Position numbers and translations under genes: made by a program. A stretch of 64,000 bases of DNA from Bacteroidales bacterium. GTDB taxonomy: Bacteria > Bacteroidota > Bacteroidia > Bacteroidales > UBA932. The stretch covers positions 1 through 64,000 of the forward strand of contig JAFRVZ010000023.1 in assembly GCA_017438265.1 (NCBI GenBank), read 5' to 3'. Position 1 is the stretch's first letter, and each line of letters starts with the position of its first letter. The notes under the pieces are model-generated. The model worked only from the letters and a program-made list of their open reading frames with translations. It was not told the DNA's origin and searched no databases. Below are positions 26,007 through 35,363 of the stretch, piece after piece.

Positions 26007-27434
26007 CTAGAAGTATTTGCGTTCCTGGCGGTAGAGGGCGAGGAAGATGAACAGCAGGATCGTGAAAGCCCAGAGGGAGGAGCCTCCGTAGCTGAGGAAG
26101 GGCAGGGGGATGCCGATGACGGGCACGAGCCCGATCGTCATCCCGATGTTGATCAGCAGGTGCATGAAGATCAGCGAGGCGACGCAGTAGCCGTAGATCC
26201 GGGTATAGTTCTCCCGGCAGCGCTCCGCATCGATGATGATGCGGGAGATCATGAAGATGTACAGGAGGATGACGGCCAGACAGCCGGCGAAGCCCCATTC
26301 CTCCCCGACGGTGCAGAAGATGAAGTCCGTGCTCTGCTCGGGCACGAAGCCGTAGGCGGTCTGCGTCCCCTGCAGGAAGCCTTTCCCGAAGAGTCCGCCC
26401 GAGCCGATGGCGATCATCGACTGGTTCACGTTGTAGCCCACGCCCGCCGGATCCTCCTTCAGCCCCAGCAGGACCTCGATGCGCTTGCGCTGGTGGTCCT
26501 GGAGCACGCTGTTGAAGATGAAGCTGGTCGAGTAGATCAGCGCGACGCCCACCAGGAAGGCGGCAATCGCGACCCAGAGCACCCGGTCCCGCCGGCGCAT
26601 CGCCTTCCAGGCCAGATAGAGCAGCATCACCCCGCTGATGGCCGCGAGCGCCGTCAGCGGCGCGAAGTCGGTAAACAGCGCCAGCAGCTTCGGCAGGAAC
26701 GCCAGGAACACCAGTGCCGCCCCCTCGATCCAGGGCCAGTATTTCAGCCGCCCGGCATGGGCATAGTAGAACAGCCCCACCATCCCGATCAGCACCAGCG
26801 CCGACGCGTAGGGCGACGCCGTCAGCGTCAGTACGAAGAGCAGCACCGCCGCCCCGATCGCGACGAGGACCCATCCGGACAGCCCCTCCCGGTACAGCAC
26901 GAACACGAAGCCCAGGTACACGAGTGCCGAGCCCGTCTCGCTCTCCGCCAGGATCACGAGCATCGGAAGCCCGATCACGGCCGCCACCTGCAGCAGCCCC
27001 CGCGGCTGCGTCAGCTTGAAGCCCGGCCGGCTCATCACGGTCGCGAGCAGCAGCGAGGTCGCGATTTTCGAGACCTCCGCCGGCTGGAAACGCACCGGCC
27101 CGAGCGCGAACCAGGACCGCGACCCCTTCACCTCGACGCCCAGCACGATAACCGCGACCAGCAGCACCAGCACGAACAGGTAGGTCGGCACGGAAATGAC
27201 CTCCCACAGGCGCGGATTGAAGACGAACAGGATCAGCGCGGCCAGCCCCAGCGAGGTCAGGATCCAGACGAACTGCTTGCCGCTGCGCACGGAGAAATCC
27301 AGCATCGACGCCCCCTCCGCGGCGTGGGAGGCCGCGTAGATGTTGATCCAGCCGATCAGCACCAGCAGCAGGTAGCAGACCACCAGCTTCCAGTCCACGG
27401 ACTGTTTCAGGGTTCTCTGGGGCGCGTCGTACAT
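26007..27434 (-). CDS. rodA: Rod-shape SEDS glycosyltransferase RodA
   Basis: A 475-residue polytopic SEDS protein that polymerises lipid II during cell elongation together with PBP2. About ten hydrophobic segments are visible. Family motifs include WFALGPVRFQPAEVSKIATS, LAESETGSALVYLGFVFVLY, QSMIAIGSGGLFGKGFLQGT, FIFCTVGEEWGFAG and IPLPFLSYGGSSLWAFT. It is longer than the usual 370-420 residues, mostly through extra hydrophobic segments in the middle, a common Bacteroidota feature as far as I recall. It lies 4 bp downstream of mrdA, completing mreB-mreC-mreD-mrdA-rodA. Confidence 0.95.
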   Translation of the reverse strand: MYDAPQRTLKQSVDWKLVVCYLLLVLIGWINIYAASHAAEGASMLDFSVRSGKQFVWILTSLGLAALILFVFNPRLWEVISVPTYLFVLVLLVAVIVLGVEVKGSRSWFALGPVRFQPAEVSKIATSLLLATVMSRPGFKLTQPRGLLQVAAVIGLPMLVILAESETGSALVYLGFVFVLYREGLSGWVLVAIGAAVLLFVLTLTASPYASALVLIGMVGLFYYAHAGRLKYWPWIEGAALVFLAFLPKLLALFTDFAPLTALAAISGVMLLYLAWKAMRRRDRVLWVAIAAFLVGVALIYSTSFIFNSVLQDHQRKRIEVLLGLKEDPAGVGYNVNQSMIAIGSGGLFGKGFLQGTQTAYGFVPEQSTDFIFCTVGEEWGFAGCLAVILLYIFMISRIIIDAERCRENYTRIYGYCVASLIFMHLLINIGMTIGLVPVIGIPLPFLSYGGSSLWAFTILLFIFLALYRQERKYF

Positions 27435-27438
27435 AGGG

Positions 27439-29286
27439 TCAGTCGGTCTTTACGCGGGACATCAGGTCGCCTTCCAGCACTCGCTGTTCGACATACTTGC
27501 GTTCTTCCCGGATTCCTCCGGTCAGGTATTTCTCGACGAGGAGCGAGGCGATCGGGCACGCCCAGGTCGCGCCGAAGCCCGCATTCTCGATGTAGGCGGC
27601 GACGGCGATCTTCGGATTGTCCTTCGGGGCGAAGCAGATGAAGACGGAGTTGTCGGCGCCGCGGGGGTTCTGGGCCGTGCCGGTCTTGCCGCAGATGTCG
27701 AGGCCCGGCACCGCCGCGGAGACGGCGGTCCCGCCCGACCCTGCGCCCCCGTTCACGGCCAGGTACATCCCGTCGATGACCTTGTAGAACTCGGTCGTGT
27801 CGACGAGCGTGTATTTCTTCTCCCGGAAGCGGTCGTCGATCCGGACGTTCTCGGAGTCCTTCACGATGTGGGGGATGTAGTAGTAGCCGCGGTTCGCGAC
27901 CGTCGCGCAGAGGTTCGCGATCTGGAGCGGGGTCACGCCCATCTCGCCCTGTCCGATGGAGAGGGAGACGATGGTCGGGAAGCGCCAGCCGTTCTTTCCG
28001 TAGATCCTGTCATAGTATTTCGACGTCGGGACGTTGCCGCCGAGCTCCGAGGGGAAATCGCTGCCCAGCTTGTCTCCGAGGCCGAAACTGGTTACGTACT
28101 CCCGCCACCGGTCGAAGGCCTCCGCCGTCGATTTGTACTTCCGGTTCTCCAGGACGGAGCGGAGCACGTAGCAGAAGTAGCCGTTGCAGGACATCATGAT
28201 GGCCTCCTTGAGGTTCAGGGGGGAGCGGTGGGTATGGCAGCCGAGCTTGCGGTTGCTCGAATAGTAGTAGCCGTTGTAGCAGGGGTAGGTCGTCTCCGGC
28301 TGCAGGACGCCTTCCTGCAGGCCGATGAGTCCGTTCACGAGCTTGAAGACCGAGCCCGGCGGGTAGGAGGCCTGGACCGTGCGGTTGAACATCGGCTTGT
28401 ACGGGTCGCTGGCGATTTCGTTGTAGTGCTGGCCGATGTCGGCGAGCATCTCGACGTCGATGCCCGGGCTGGAGACCATCGCGAGGATCTCGCCCGTCGC
28501 GGGCTCGATCGCGACCACGCTTCCGACCTTGTTCCGCATCAGCTCCTGGCCGTACTGCTGGAGGGCGGCGTCGATCGTCGTCACGATGTCGTTCCCCGGG
28601 ACCGCGTCCTTGTCCATCGCGCCGTCCATGTAGGCCGTCTGGATGCGGTTGCGGGAGTCGCGCAGGTAGATATGGTAGCCTTTCTCGCCGCGGAGGTCCT
28701 GCTCCCGGGCCGCCTCGATGCCGGTCTTGCCGGCATAGTCGCCCGGACGGTATTCACCCTCGTGGCGCTTGATGTAGTCCGCGTCCACTTCGGACACATA
28801 GCCGAGGAGGTTGCCGCCGGCGTTGAAAGGATAGTCGCGGATGCTGCGGACCTGGCCGTCGAAGCCCGGGAAGAGGTATTTCAGCTCCGCGAACTTCATG
28901 TAGCGCTCCGGCGAGAGCTGTTTCAGCATCACGACGGACTGGTAGCCGATGCGGCTGCGCGAGCGCTCGTACTCCTTCATCTTCTCCCGGATGAAGAGCG
29001 GATCCACCCCGAGCGCGGACGCGAGCGCGAGCGTGTCGAAGGGCCGCACTTCGCGCGGGGTCACGAGGATGTCGTAGGCGACCTTGTTGCCGACGATGAT
29101 CCGGCCGTTGCGGTCATAGATGATGCCGCGCGTCGGGTAGATGGTCTCGTAGACCATCGAGTTGTTCGAGGCGTCCCGCTTGTAGCGGTCGTCGATGATC
29201 TGGATATAGAACAGTTTCCCCAGGAGGATGGCACCGACCACCCCCAGCCCGATCAGCAGCTTGTTGCGGCGCGAGGTATCCATCAC
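27439..29286 (-). CDS. mrdA: Penicillin-binding protein 2 (elongation transpeptidase)
   Basis: A 615-residue class B PBP. One N-terminal membrane helix (LLIGLGVVGAILLGKLFYIQ) precedes the dimerisation/pedestal domain (YPTRGIIYDRNGRIIVGNKV). The transpeptidase has the active-site SxxK (YPPGSVFKLVNGL), SxN as MMSCNGYF and KTG as GKTGTAQNPRG. It crosslinks peptidoglycan in the rod complex with RodA and MreBCD. Its start overlaps the mreD stop. Length and motifs are normal, and two N-terminal Met codons leave a one-residue ambiguity of start. Confidence 0.96.
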   Translation of the reverse strand: MMDTSRRNKLLIGLGVVGAILLGKLFYIQIIDDRYKRDASNNSMVYETIYPTRGIIYDRNGRIIVGNKVAYDILVTPREVRPFDTLALASALGVDPLFIREKMKEYERSRSRIGYQSVVMLKQLSPERYMKFAELKYLFPGFDGQVRSIRDYPFNAGGNLLGYVSEVDADYIKRHEGEYRPGDYAGKTGIEAAREQDLRGEKGYHIYLRDSRNRIQTAYMDGAMDKDAVPGNDIVTTIDAALQQYGQELMRNKVGSVVAIEPATGEILAMVSSPGIDVEMLADIGQHYNEIASDPYKPMFNRTVQASYPPGSVFKLVNGLIGLQEGVLQPETTYPCYNGYYYSSNRKLGCHTHRSPLNLKEAIMMSCNGYFCYVLRSVLENRKYKSTAEAFDRWREYVTSFGLGDKLGSDFPSELGGNVPTSKYYDRIYGKNGWRFPTIVSLSIGQGEMGVTPLQIANLCATVANRGYYYIPHIVKDSENVRIDDRFREKKYTLVDTTEFYKVIDGMYLAVNGGAGSGGTAVSAAVPGLDICGKTGTAQNPRGADNSVFICFAPKDNPKIAVAAYIENAGFGATWACPIASLLVEKYLTGGIREERKYVEQRVLEGDLMSRVKTD

Positions 29287-29798
29287 TTTTTCCTGTCATC
29301 GGGGACCAGCAGGCCTGCCAGCAGCAGGGAGACCGCCTCTCCCGCAAGCAGCGAGGCGGCGAAACGGAGCGCGTTGAACCACAGCGGGCGGGTCCAGGCG
29401 CCGTCGAGCGCGATGTACACAAGCAGGAACAGGGCTTGGACCAGGACGATCGCCAGGGCGAACTTGGGCCGGCCGTGCTTGCGGATGGAGATGTCTTCGT
29501 CGCGGGCGAAGACGCCGCTGCCGAAGACGGCGCCGATCACGCCCCGGCGGACGAAGGCGACGGGGATGAGGGCCGCCGCGTTGAGGCCCGCGACGCCGTC
29601 GGCGAGCAGGTCCACGGCGAGGCCGACCGCCGCGGCGATCAGCAGGCTCCCGACCATCCCCGTCCGCAGCGGGAGGCAGAGGACCAGGAGCGGCAGGATG
29701 CTCAGCGTGACATAGTACGAGAAATGGAAATAGTTGCAGGTCAGGATCTGCGCTATCACCAGGAGGAGGAACGTTATCTCAAACCGGTTCTTTTCCAT
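29283..29798 (-). CDS. mreD: Rod shape-determining protein MreD
   Basis: A 171-residue polytopic membrane protein with five or so hydrophobic segments (FEITFLLLVIAQILTCNYFH, LPLLVLCLPL, LLIAAAVGLAVDLLADGVAG, FALAIVLVQALFLLVYIALD, ASLLAGEAVSLLLAGLLV). Sequence conservation of MreD is low, but size, topology and place between mreC and mrdA make the call firm. It links MreC to the membrane elongation machinery. Its 3' end overlaps the mrdA start, and it begins 4 bp after mreC ends. Confidence 0.9.
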   Translation of the reverse strand: MEKNRFEITFLLLVIAQILTCNYFHFSYYVTLSILPLLVLCLPLRTGMVGSLLIAAAVGLAVDLLADGVAGLNAAALIPVAFVRRGVIGAVFGSGVFARDEDISIRKHGRPKFALAIVLVQALFLLVYIALDGAWTRPLWFNALRFAASLLAGEAVSLLLAGLLVPDDRKK

Positions 29799-29802
29799 TG
29801 TC

Positions 29803-30633
29803 TCAATCTTCGGCCAGGTTCTCCAGGGAGAGGATTTCCTCCCGCCCGGTGTTCCCGGTGATGGTTACATATTTGACCGAGGCGTAGTCCTCGAACAGTT
29901 CGACCTTGATTTCGTACATCGCCCCGTTCACGATCCGGGATTCCCCGAGGACGCCGAGGGGGATGTCGGGCGGGAAGACGGCGGAGAATCCGCTCGTACG
30001 GACCGTGTCGCCCGGGGCGAAACGGGCCTGGAGCGGGATTTCGCGCAGCAGCGCGCCCCGGCGGGTCCGGCCGTCCCAGCTCAGCGGTCCGACCGCCCCC
30101 TCCATCCCGATCCGCGCGCTGACGCTGAAGTCCGTGTTCTGGAACGCGGTCGCGTAGGAGTAGTAACGGTCCACGGCGTTCACGATGCCGACCACGCCGT
30201 TCGGGGTTACGACGCCCGACTGCGGCTGGACCCCGTTTTCATAGCCCTTGTTCAGGATCAGGTAGTTGTGCTGGCGGTTGCGGCTCAGCTTGACGATGTC
30301 CGCCGGCAGGAAGGTGAAGTCCTCCGAGCCGGGCAGGCCCGCGGCGAGGCTGTCCGCCCGCAGGCGGCGGTCGCGTTCCCGGTACGCGCCGAGCTCCCGC
30401 TCGAGCGCGAAGACCTGGTCCGACAGCTCCCGGTTCCGCTGCTGCAGGGCGAAGTAGTCCCGCACGTTCTCGCTGCCGCCCCAGACGAGGGCGGCGAAGC
30501 GGTAGGACAGGCGGGCGATCCCCGCGCTCTGCAGCGAGCCGGAACGGCTCACCATTACAAGAGCAGCAATTTCCAGGAGAATGAAAACTGCTGCACCGAT
30601 AACCTTCGAAAGTATTGTGTTCCCCTTAGGCAT
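29803..30633 (-). CDS. mreC: Rod shape-determining protein MreC
   Basis: A 276-residue protein with an N-terminal membrane helix (VIGAAVFILLEIAALVMV), a coiled coil (residues of about 60-95, YFALQQRNRELSDQVFALER) and a double beta-barrel periplasmic domain (FTFLPADIVKLSRNRQHNYL, GVQPQSGVVTPNGVVGIVN, GDTVRTSGFSAVFPPDIPLG). MreC organises PBP2 and the elongasome. It is immediately downstream of mreB (no gap), in the conserved order mreB-mreC-mreD. Confidence 0.93.
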   Translation of the reverse strand: MPKGNTILSKVIGAAVFILLEIAALVMVSRSGSLQSAGIARLSYRFAALVWGGSENVRDYFALQQRNRELSDQVFALERELGAYRERDRRLRADSLAAGLPGSEDFTFLPADIVKLSRNRQHNYLILNKGYENGVQPQSGVVTPNGVVGIVNAVDRYYSYATAFQNTDFSVSARIGMEGAVGPLSWDGRTRRGALLREIPLQARFAPGDTVRTSGFSAVFPPDIPLGVLGESRIVNGAMYEIKVELFEDYASVKYVTITGNTGREEILSLENLAED

Positions 30634-31656
30634 TTACCGCATCAGGAAGGAGTAGTGGTCCGTGTCCTTGAGGGCGATGCAGGTGCCGCGGGCGACCGCG
30701 CGGAGCGGGTCTTCGGCGACATGGAAGGGGATGTTCACTTTTTCGGTGAAGCGCTGGGCGATGCCGCGCAGCAGGGCGCCGCCGCCCGACAGGAAGATGC
30801 CGTTCTCCACGATGTCGGAGTAGAGCTCCGGCGGGGTCTGCTCGAGGACGTGGAGGATCGAGGCTTCGATACGGGCCACGGACTTGTCGAGGCAGTGGGC
30901 GATCTCCTGGTAGGTGACGGTCGCGTCGACCGGGTGGGCCGTCATCATGTTCGGACCGCGCACGATCATCGGGTCCGGCTCCTCGTCGAGGTTCGGGATC
31001 ACGGAGCCGACGCCGACCTTGATCTTCTCGGCGGTGATTTCACCGACCTTGATGTTGTGCTGCTGGCGCAGGTAGGACTGAATGTCGCTCGTGAAGACGT
31101 CGCCTGCGGTACGGATGCTGTCCTGGATCACGATGCCGCCCAGGGAGATCACGGCGATTTCGGTCGTACCGCCGCCGATGTCGACGACCATGTTGCCTTT
31201 CGGGGCCTCCACCTCGAGGCCGATACCGAGCGCTGCGGCCATCGGTTCGTAGATCAGGTAGACGTCGCGGGCGCCGGCGTGCTCGGAGGAATCGCGCACG
31301 GCGCGCTTCTCGACTTCCGTACTGCCGGACGGGATGCCGACAACGACTTTGAGGTTCGGGGTGAATATGGATTTGCGCTTGTTGTTGACTTGCTTGATGA
31401 AGCCGCGGATCATCATTTCGGCGGCGTTGAAGTCGGCGATGACGCCGTCGCGGAGGGGACGGATCGTCTTGACGCCCGGGTTGACGCGCTCGTGCATCAG
31501 TTTCGCCTTCTTGCCGAAAGCGATGCACTTCCCGGTGTTGTTGTCGATGGCGACGATGCTGGGCTCGTCCAGCGCAATCTGGTCATTCGCGAAAATGACG
31601 GTGTTGGCGGTGCCCAGGTCGATGGCCAGCTCTTGGTTCAGGAAGGAAAATGCCAT
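30634..31656 (-). CDS. mreB: Actin-like rod shape protein MreB
   Basis: A 340-residue actin homologue. I choose ATG 31656 (MAFSFLNQELAIDLGTANTV); an earlier in-frame ATG at 31689 would add 11 unusual residues. Phosphate-binding loops DLGTANTVIF and VVDIGGGTTEIAVISLGGIV are present, as are VVGIPSGSTEVEKRAVRDS, IYEPMAAALGIG and GIFLSGGGALLRGIA. It forms membrane filaments that position wall synthesis. It is the first gene of the rod operon and is divergent from ispD with an 85-bp shared upstream region. Confidence 0.97.
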   Translation of the reverse strand: MAFSFLNQELAIDLGTANTVIFANDQIALDEPSIVAIDNNTGKCIAFGKKAKLMHERVNPGVKTIRPLRDGVIADFNAAEMMIRGFIKQVNNKRKSIFTPNLKVVVGIPSGSTEVEKRAVRDSSEHAGARDVYLIYEPMAAALGIGLEVEAPKGNMVVDIGGGTTEIAVISLGGIVIQDSIRTAGDVFTSDIQSYLRQQHNIKVGEITAEKIKVGVGSVIPNLDEEPDPMIVRGPNMMTAHPVDATVTYQEIAHCLDKSVARIEASILHVLEQTPPELYSDIVENGIFLSGGGALLRGIAQRFTEKVNIPFHVAEDPLRAVARGTCIALKDTDHYSFLMR

Positions 31657-31714
31657 AAAACGTCTTTCTGATTTGGTTGATGGATGCAAACTCCGTAAAA
31701 GTACAAAAAAAAGT

Positions 31715-31722
31715 TAAATTTG
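31715..31722 (+). promoter_or_regulatory. -7 box for ispD
   Basis: TAAATTTG ends 19 bases before the ispD ATG at 31742, in the divergent mreB-ispD gap. No canonical TTTG is visible at the -33 distance. Confidence 0.55.
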
Positions 31723-31741
31723 CAGAGAATAATCGAAGGAT

Positions 31742-32434
31742 ATGGACAGGAAATTTTATGCGGTCATCGTCGCGGCGGGGAGCGGCCTCCGGCTGGGCTC
31801 GTCCGTCCCCAAGCAGTTTCTGGACCTGGACGGAAAGCCGGTGCTGCGCCGGACGATGGAGCAGTTCCTCGCGGCCGTGCCGGACGTGCGCCTGGTCGTC
31901 GTCCTGCCGCGGGACTGGGAGGACTACTGGAAACAGCAGTGCATCGAGAGCAATTTCAACGTCCCGCAGGTCCTGTCCCGCGGCGGTCTGACCCGCTTCC
32001 ACTCCGTCCAGGCGGCGCTCGCGAAGGTGCCGGACGGGGCGGTCGTCGCCGTCCACGACGGCGTCCGTCCGCTCGTCAGCCCGGCGCTGATCCGCCGGAT
32101 GCTGGAGATGATGGAAGAGCGGCACGCCCTGATTCCCGTGACGCCGGTCGCGGATACCCTGAAGGTGCTGCGGAAGGAAGGGGAGGAACTTCTGCCCGTC
32201 GAGGGGCGCATCCTCGACCGCTCGGAGGTCTATGCGGCCCAGACGCCACAGATGTTCCGTTCGGAGGACCTGAAGGCCGCCTACACGCAGCCCTACGACC
32301 TGTCCTTCACCGACGACGCCTCCGTCGCCGCCAGTTACGGAATACCGCTCTCCTTCGTCGAAGGCGAGCGGTACAATCTCAAGATCACGACCGTTCAGGA
32401 CTTGGAGGTCGCGAGGAAACTCGTGGATTTGTAA
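31742..32434 (+). CDS. ispD: 2-C-methyl-D-erythritol 4-phosphate cytidylyltransferase
   Basis: A 230-residue enzyme of the non-mevalonate isoprenoid pathway that transfers CMP to MEP. AVIVAAGSGLRLGSSVPKQF is the nucleotide-binding signature (Gly-rich loop with Arg and Lys). VAVHDGVRPLVSPALI, IPVTPVADTLK, AAQTPQMFR, SFTDDASVAASYG and VEGERYNLKITTVQDLEVA match the family throughout. It is a single gene whose last 40 bp overlap, tail to tail, the Lrp-family regulator gene on the other strand. Confidence 0.95.
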   Translation: MDRKFYAVIVAAGSGLRLGSSVPKQFLDLDGKPVLRRTMEQFLAAVPDVRLVVVLPRDWEDYWKQQCIESNFNVPQVLSRGGLTRFHSVQAALAKVPDGAVVAVHDGVRPLVSPALIRRMLEMMEERHALIPVTPVADTLKVLRKEGEELLPVEGRILDRSEVYAAQTPQMFRSEDLKAAYTQPYDLSFTDDASVAASYGIPLSFVEGERYNLKITTVQDLEVARKLVDL

Positions 32435-32895
32435 TCGTTGACCCAGACCTGGCGCTCGAAGGCCTCGTCCAGGGAAATCATCGTATCGGTCGCCTGCACG
32501 AAGGGGATTTTCTGGATCGTGTTGAGGAGGACCTCCATCAGGTGGTCGTTGTCGAGGCAGTAGACCTTCAGCAGCAGCGTCGCGCGGCCGGTGATAAAAT
32601 GACACTCGACGATTTCTTCGATGTGTTTCAGCGTATTGACGACTTCCGCGTACTTGTTGTTTTCGGAGAGGGATACGCTGATGAAGGCGCATACTTTCAG
32701 CCCGAGGGCGGCCGGTTTCACGTTGATACGGGAGCCCGTAATCACGCCGTTGTTTTCCAGTTTCTTGACGCGCTGGTGGATCGCCGCGCCGGAGACACCG
32801 CATTCGCGCGCAATTTCAAGGAAGGGCATACGGGCGTCCTTGACGAGCAGCGCGAGGATCTTGCGGTCGATGGGGTCGAGCTGATATTTTGTCAT
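32395..32895 (-). CDS. Lrp/AsnC-family transcriptional regulator
   Basis: A 166-residue protein. The N-terminal HTH is LDPIDRKILALLVKDARMPF with IARECGVSGAAIHQRVKKLE and NGVITGSRINV. The C-terminal RAM domain (CAFISVSLSENNKYAEVVNT, EIVECHFITGRATLLLKVYC, VQATDTMISLDEAFER) would bind an amino acid and drive oligomerisation. Length is standard. It is a separate gene, and its coding end overlaps the ispD end by 40 bp. The targets cannot be named; amino-acid metabolism is typical for the family. Confidence 0.92.
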   Translation of the reverse strand: MTKYQLDPIDRKILALLVKDARMPFLEIARECGVSGAAIHQRVKKLENNGVITGSRINVKPAALGLKVCAFISVSLSENNKYAEVVNTLKHIEEIVECHFITGRATLLLKVYCLDNDHLMEVLLNTIQKIPFVQATDTMISLDEAFERQVWVNDYKSTSFLATSKS

Positions 32896-32959
32896 TTTCG
32901 CTTACACTTTTTTAGTCAGAGCTGCGAATATAAGCCCAAAAAAACAAAAAAACAACAGT

Positions 32960-35260
32960 TTATTTGCGCCTTAGGGGTTTTTTCTGCGGTTTCGGATTGT
33001 TAATGATGGCGAGACAGTCCGCTTCCGTCAGGGTTTCGGGCTTTTTCCCGGAGGGGATTTTGTAGTTCGAACCGCCGCTCTTGATGTACGGACCGTAGCG
33101 TCCGTTCAGGACGAGGATTTCGCCGTTCCGGAAGGAGGCGATCGGTTCCGAGGCGGCGGCGGAGGCCGCTGCGGTGATCAGCGGGATGCATTCCCCGAGG
33201 GAAATCGAGACGGGATCGGCGCCCTTCGGGAGGGAGATGTTCTTGTCGCCGTACTTCAGGTACGGGCCGAAGCGGCCCTTCAGGACCACGACGTCGACAC
33301 CCTCGTAGGTGCCGACCGTGCGGGGGAGCGTGAAGAGCTTCAGGGCCTCCTCGAGGGTCAGGCTCTCGATCAGCTGGCCTTTCTGGAGGCTGGCGAAGAG
33401 GCGCTTCGCGGGGTCGCCCTTCTGGACATAGGGACCGAACTGGCCGAACTTCGCGACGAGCACGTCGCCGTCGGGGGCGGTGCCGATCTCCCGGCTGACG
33501 CGGCTGTACTGCCGGTCGCTCAGGGTCTCGTCGACGCGCTGGTGGAACGGGGCGTAGAAGGCGGCGATCACGTCATTCCAGACTTTCTCGCCGTCGGCGA
33601 TCTGGTCGAAGTCCTTCTCGACGTTGGCCGTAAAGTCGTAGTTCAGGATTTCCGGGAAATTCGCGACGAGGTAGTCCGTCACGATGAGGCCGATGTCCTG
33701 GGGGATCAGCTTGCCTTTCTCCGCGCCGACGGTCTCGACCTTGCGGGCGGAGGTGATGACGCCGTTCTTCAGGGCGAGGTTCGTGACTTCCTCCCTGCGG
33801 CCTTCCTTGTCGCCTTTGGTGACGTAGCCGCGGCCGGTCGTGAGGGTCGTGATCGTCGGGGCGTAGGTCGAGGGGCGGCCGATGCCGAGCTCCTCGAGCT
33901 TCTTGATCAGGGTCGGCTCGGAGTAGCGGAAGGGGGCCTGGGTGAACTTGCACTCGGCGGTGACGCCCTTTTCGTCCATCGGATCGCCGGCGTGGAGCTC
34001 CGGGAGGATGACTTCGTCGCCTTCCTGGACGTCGTCGGAGCCTTCCATGTAGACTTTCAGGAAGCCGTCGAAGAGGATGCGGGAGGCCTGGGTCGTGTAT
34101 TTCTCGGGGCGGCGGTCCTGCGCGACCTCGAGGGTCGTGTTTTCGAGGAGGGCGTCGGCCATCTGGGAGGCGACGGTGCGCTTCCAGATCAGGTTGTAGA
34201 GCTTCTGCTCCTGGGCGGTACCTTCGATGGCGGTGTTCTCGATGAAGGTCGGGCGGATGGCTTCGTGGGCCTCCTGGGCGCCCTTGGTATGGGTATGGTA
34301 CTGGCGCGGGCGGGAGTAGGATTCGCCGAAGTTGCCGAGGATGAAGCGCTTGGCCGTGTTGATGGCGAGGGTCGAGAGGTTCGTGGAGTCGGTACGCATG
34401 TAGGTGATGAGACCGCGCTCGTAGAGGCTCTGGGCGACGCGCATCGTCACGGCGACGGGGAAGTGGAGCTTGCGGCCCGCTTCCTGCTGGAGGGTCGAGG
34501 TCGTGAAGGGGGCGGCCGGGACGCGCCTGCCTTCCTTGCTCTTCAGGCTTTCGACGGTGTAGCGGGCGCCGATGCTGTCACGGAGGAACTGCTCCGCTTC
34601 GGGGAGGGTCGCGAAACGCGTGTCGAGGGTCGCCTTGACCTTGGTCGACGCGGGCGCGCCGGCGGGGTGGAAGACGGCGTCCACTTTATAATAGGGTTCA
34701 TTCTTGAAGGCGAGGATCTCGCGCTCGCGGTCGACGACCAGGCGGAGCGCGACGGACTGCACGCGGCCCGCGGAGAGCTTCGGCTGGATCTTGCGCCAGA
34801 GGACGGGGGAGAGTTCGAAGCCGACGAGGCGGTCCAGCACGCGGCGGGCCTGCTGGGCGTTGACGAGGTTCATGTCGATGTCGCGGGGGTGCTTGACGGA
34901 TTCGAGGATGGCGTCCTTGGTGATTTCGTGGAAGACGATGCGGCGGGTCTTGGCGGGGTCGAGGCCGAGGGTCTCGGAGAGGTGCCAGGCGATGGCTTCT
35001 CCCTCGCGGTCCTCATCGGAGGCCAGCCAGACGGTCGCGGCTGCGGAGGAGGCTTTCTTGAGGTCGGAGATGACCTTGCGCTTGTCCGCCGGGACGGTAT
35101 ATTCCGGCTCGAAGTTTTTCTCGATATTGATACTCAGGCTCTTGTCCTTAAGGTCACGGATGTGGCCGAAGCTGGCCTTGACCGTGTAATCCTTGCCCAG
35201 GAATTTCTGAATTTTGTCAATTTTTCCCGGGGACTCGACGATAACTAGATTCTCCCCCAT
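32960..35260 (-). CDS. topA: DNA topoisomerase I (type IA)
   Basis: A 766-residue protein; ATG 35260 (MGENLVIVESPGKIDKIQKF) begins at the Toprim domain, and upstream in-frame sequence is not protein-like. Acidic Toprim residues are in WLASDEDREGEAIAWHL, the active-site Tyr is in ITYMRTDSTNLS near residue 295, and PKLSAGRVQSVALRLVVDRE is present. The C-terminus carries three TopA-C repeats (FGQFGPYVQKGD, KGRFGPYLKYGD, NGRYGPYIKSG) and a Lys/Arg-rich tail rather than Cys4 zinc ribbons. It relaxes negative supercoils. It is monocistronic and divergent from the PBP1A gene. Confidence 0.96.
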   Translation of the reverse strand: MGENLVIVESPGKIDKIQKFLGKDYTVKASFGHIRDLKDKSLSINIEKNFEPEYTVPADKRKVISDLKKASSAAATVWLASDEDREGEAIAWHLSETLGLDPAKTRRIVFHEITKDAILESVKHPRDIDMNLVNAQQARRVLDRLVGFELSPVLWRKIQPKLSAGRVQSVALRLVVDREREILAFKNEPYYKVDAVFHPAGAPASTKVKATLDTRFATLPEAEQFLRDSIGARYTVESLKSKEGRRVPAAPFTTSTLQQEAGRKLHFPVAVTMRVAQSLYERGLITYMRTDSTNLSTLAINTAKRFILGNFGESYSRPRQYHTHTKGAQEAHEAIRPTFIENTAIEGTAQEQKLYNLIWKRTVASQMADALLENTTLEVAQDRRPEKYTTQASRILFDGFLKVYMEGSDDVQEGDEVILPELHAGDPMDEKGVTAECKFTQAPFRYSEPTLIKKLEELGIGRPSTYAPTITTLTTGRGYVTKGDKEGRREEVTNLALKNGVITSARKVETVGAEKGKLIPQDIGLIVTDYLVANFPEILNYDFTANVEKDFDQIADGEKVWNDVIAAFYAPFHQRVDETLSDRQYSRVSREIGTAPDGDVLVAKFGQFGPYVQKGDPAKRLFASLQKGQLIESLTLEEALKLFTLPRTVGTYEGVDVVVLKGRFGPYLKYGDKNISLPKGADPVSISLGECIPLITAAASAAASEPIASFRNGEILVLNGRYGPYIKSGGSNYKIPSGKKPETLTEADCLAIINNPKPQKKPLRRK

Positions 35261-35327
35261 GGTTCGTTTTTTCAATTTCGTTCTGCAAAGAAAAACACAA
35301 ACCGCCCAATTTTCCAAATTTAATTGG

Positions 35328-35335
35328 TAATTTTG
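35328..35335 (+). promoter_or_regulatory. -7 box for the PBP1A gene
   Basis: TAATTTTG lies 28 bases before the ATG at 35364 in the divergent topA-PBP1A gap. The -33 element is not clear. On the minus strand, a TCTTTG-like box near 35284-35290 may serve topA. Confidence 0.5.
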
Positions 35336-35363
35336 CCTTTTGCGTACAAACCCGGACTGACGT

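Noticed and set aside
23877..27641. A 1254-codon plus-strand open frame opposite the beta-barrel and rodA genes
   Set aside because: Antisense shadow of real genes; the sequence is low-complexity and has no recognisable protein features.
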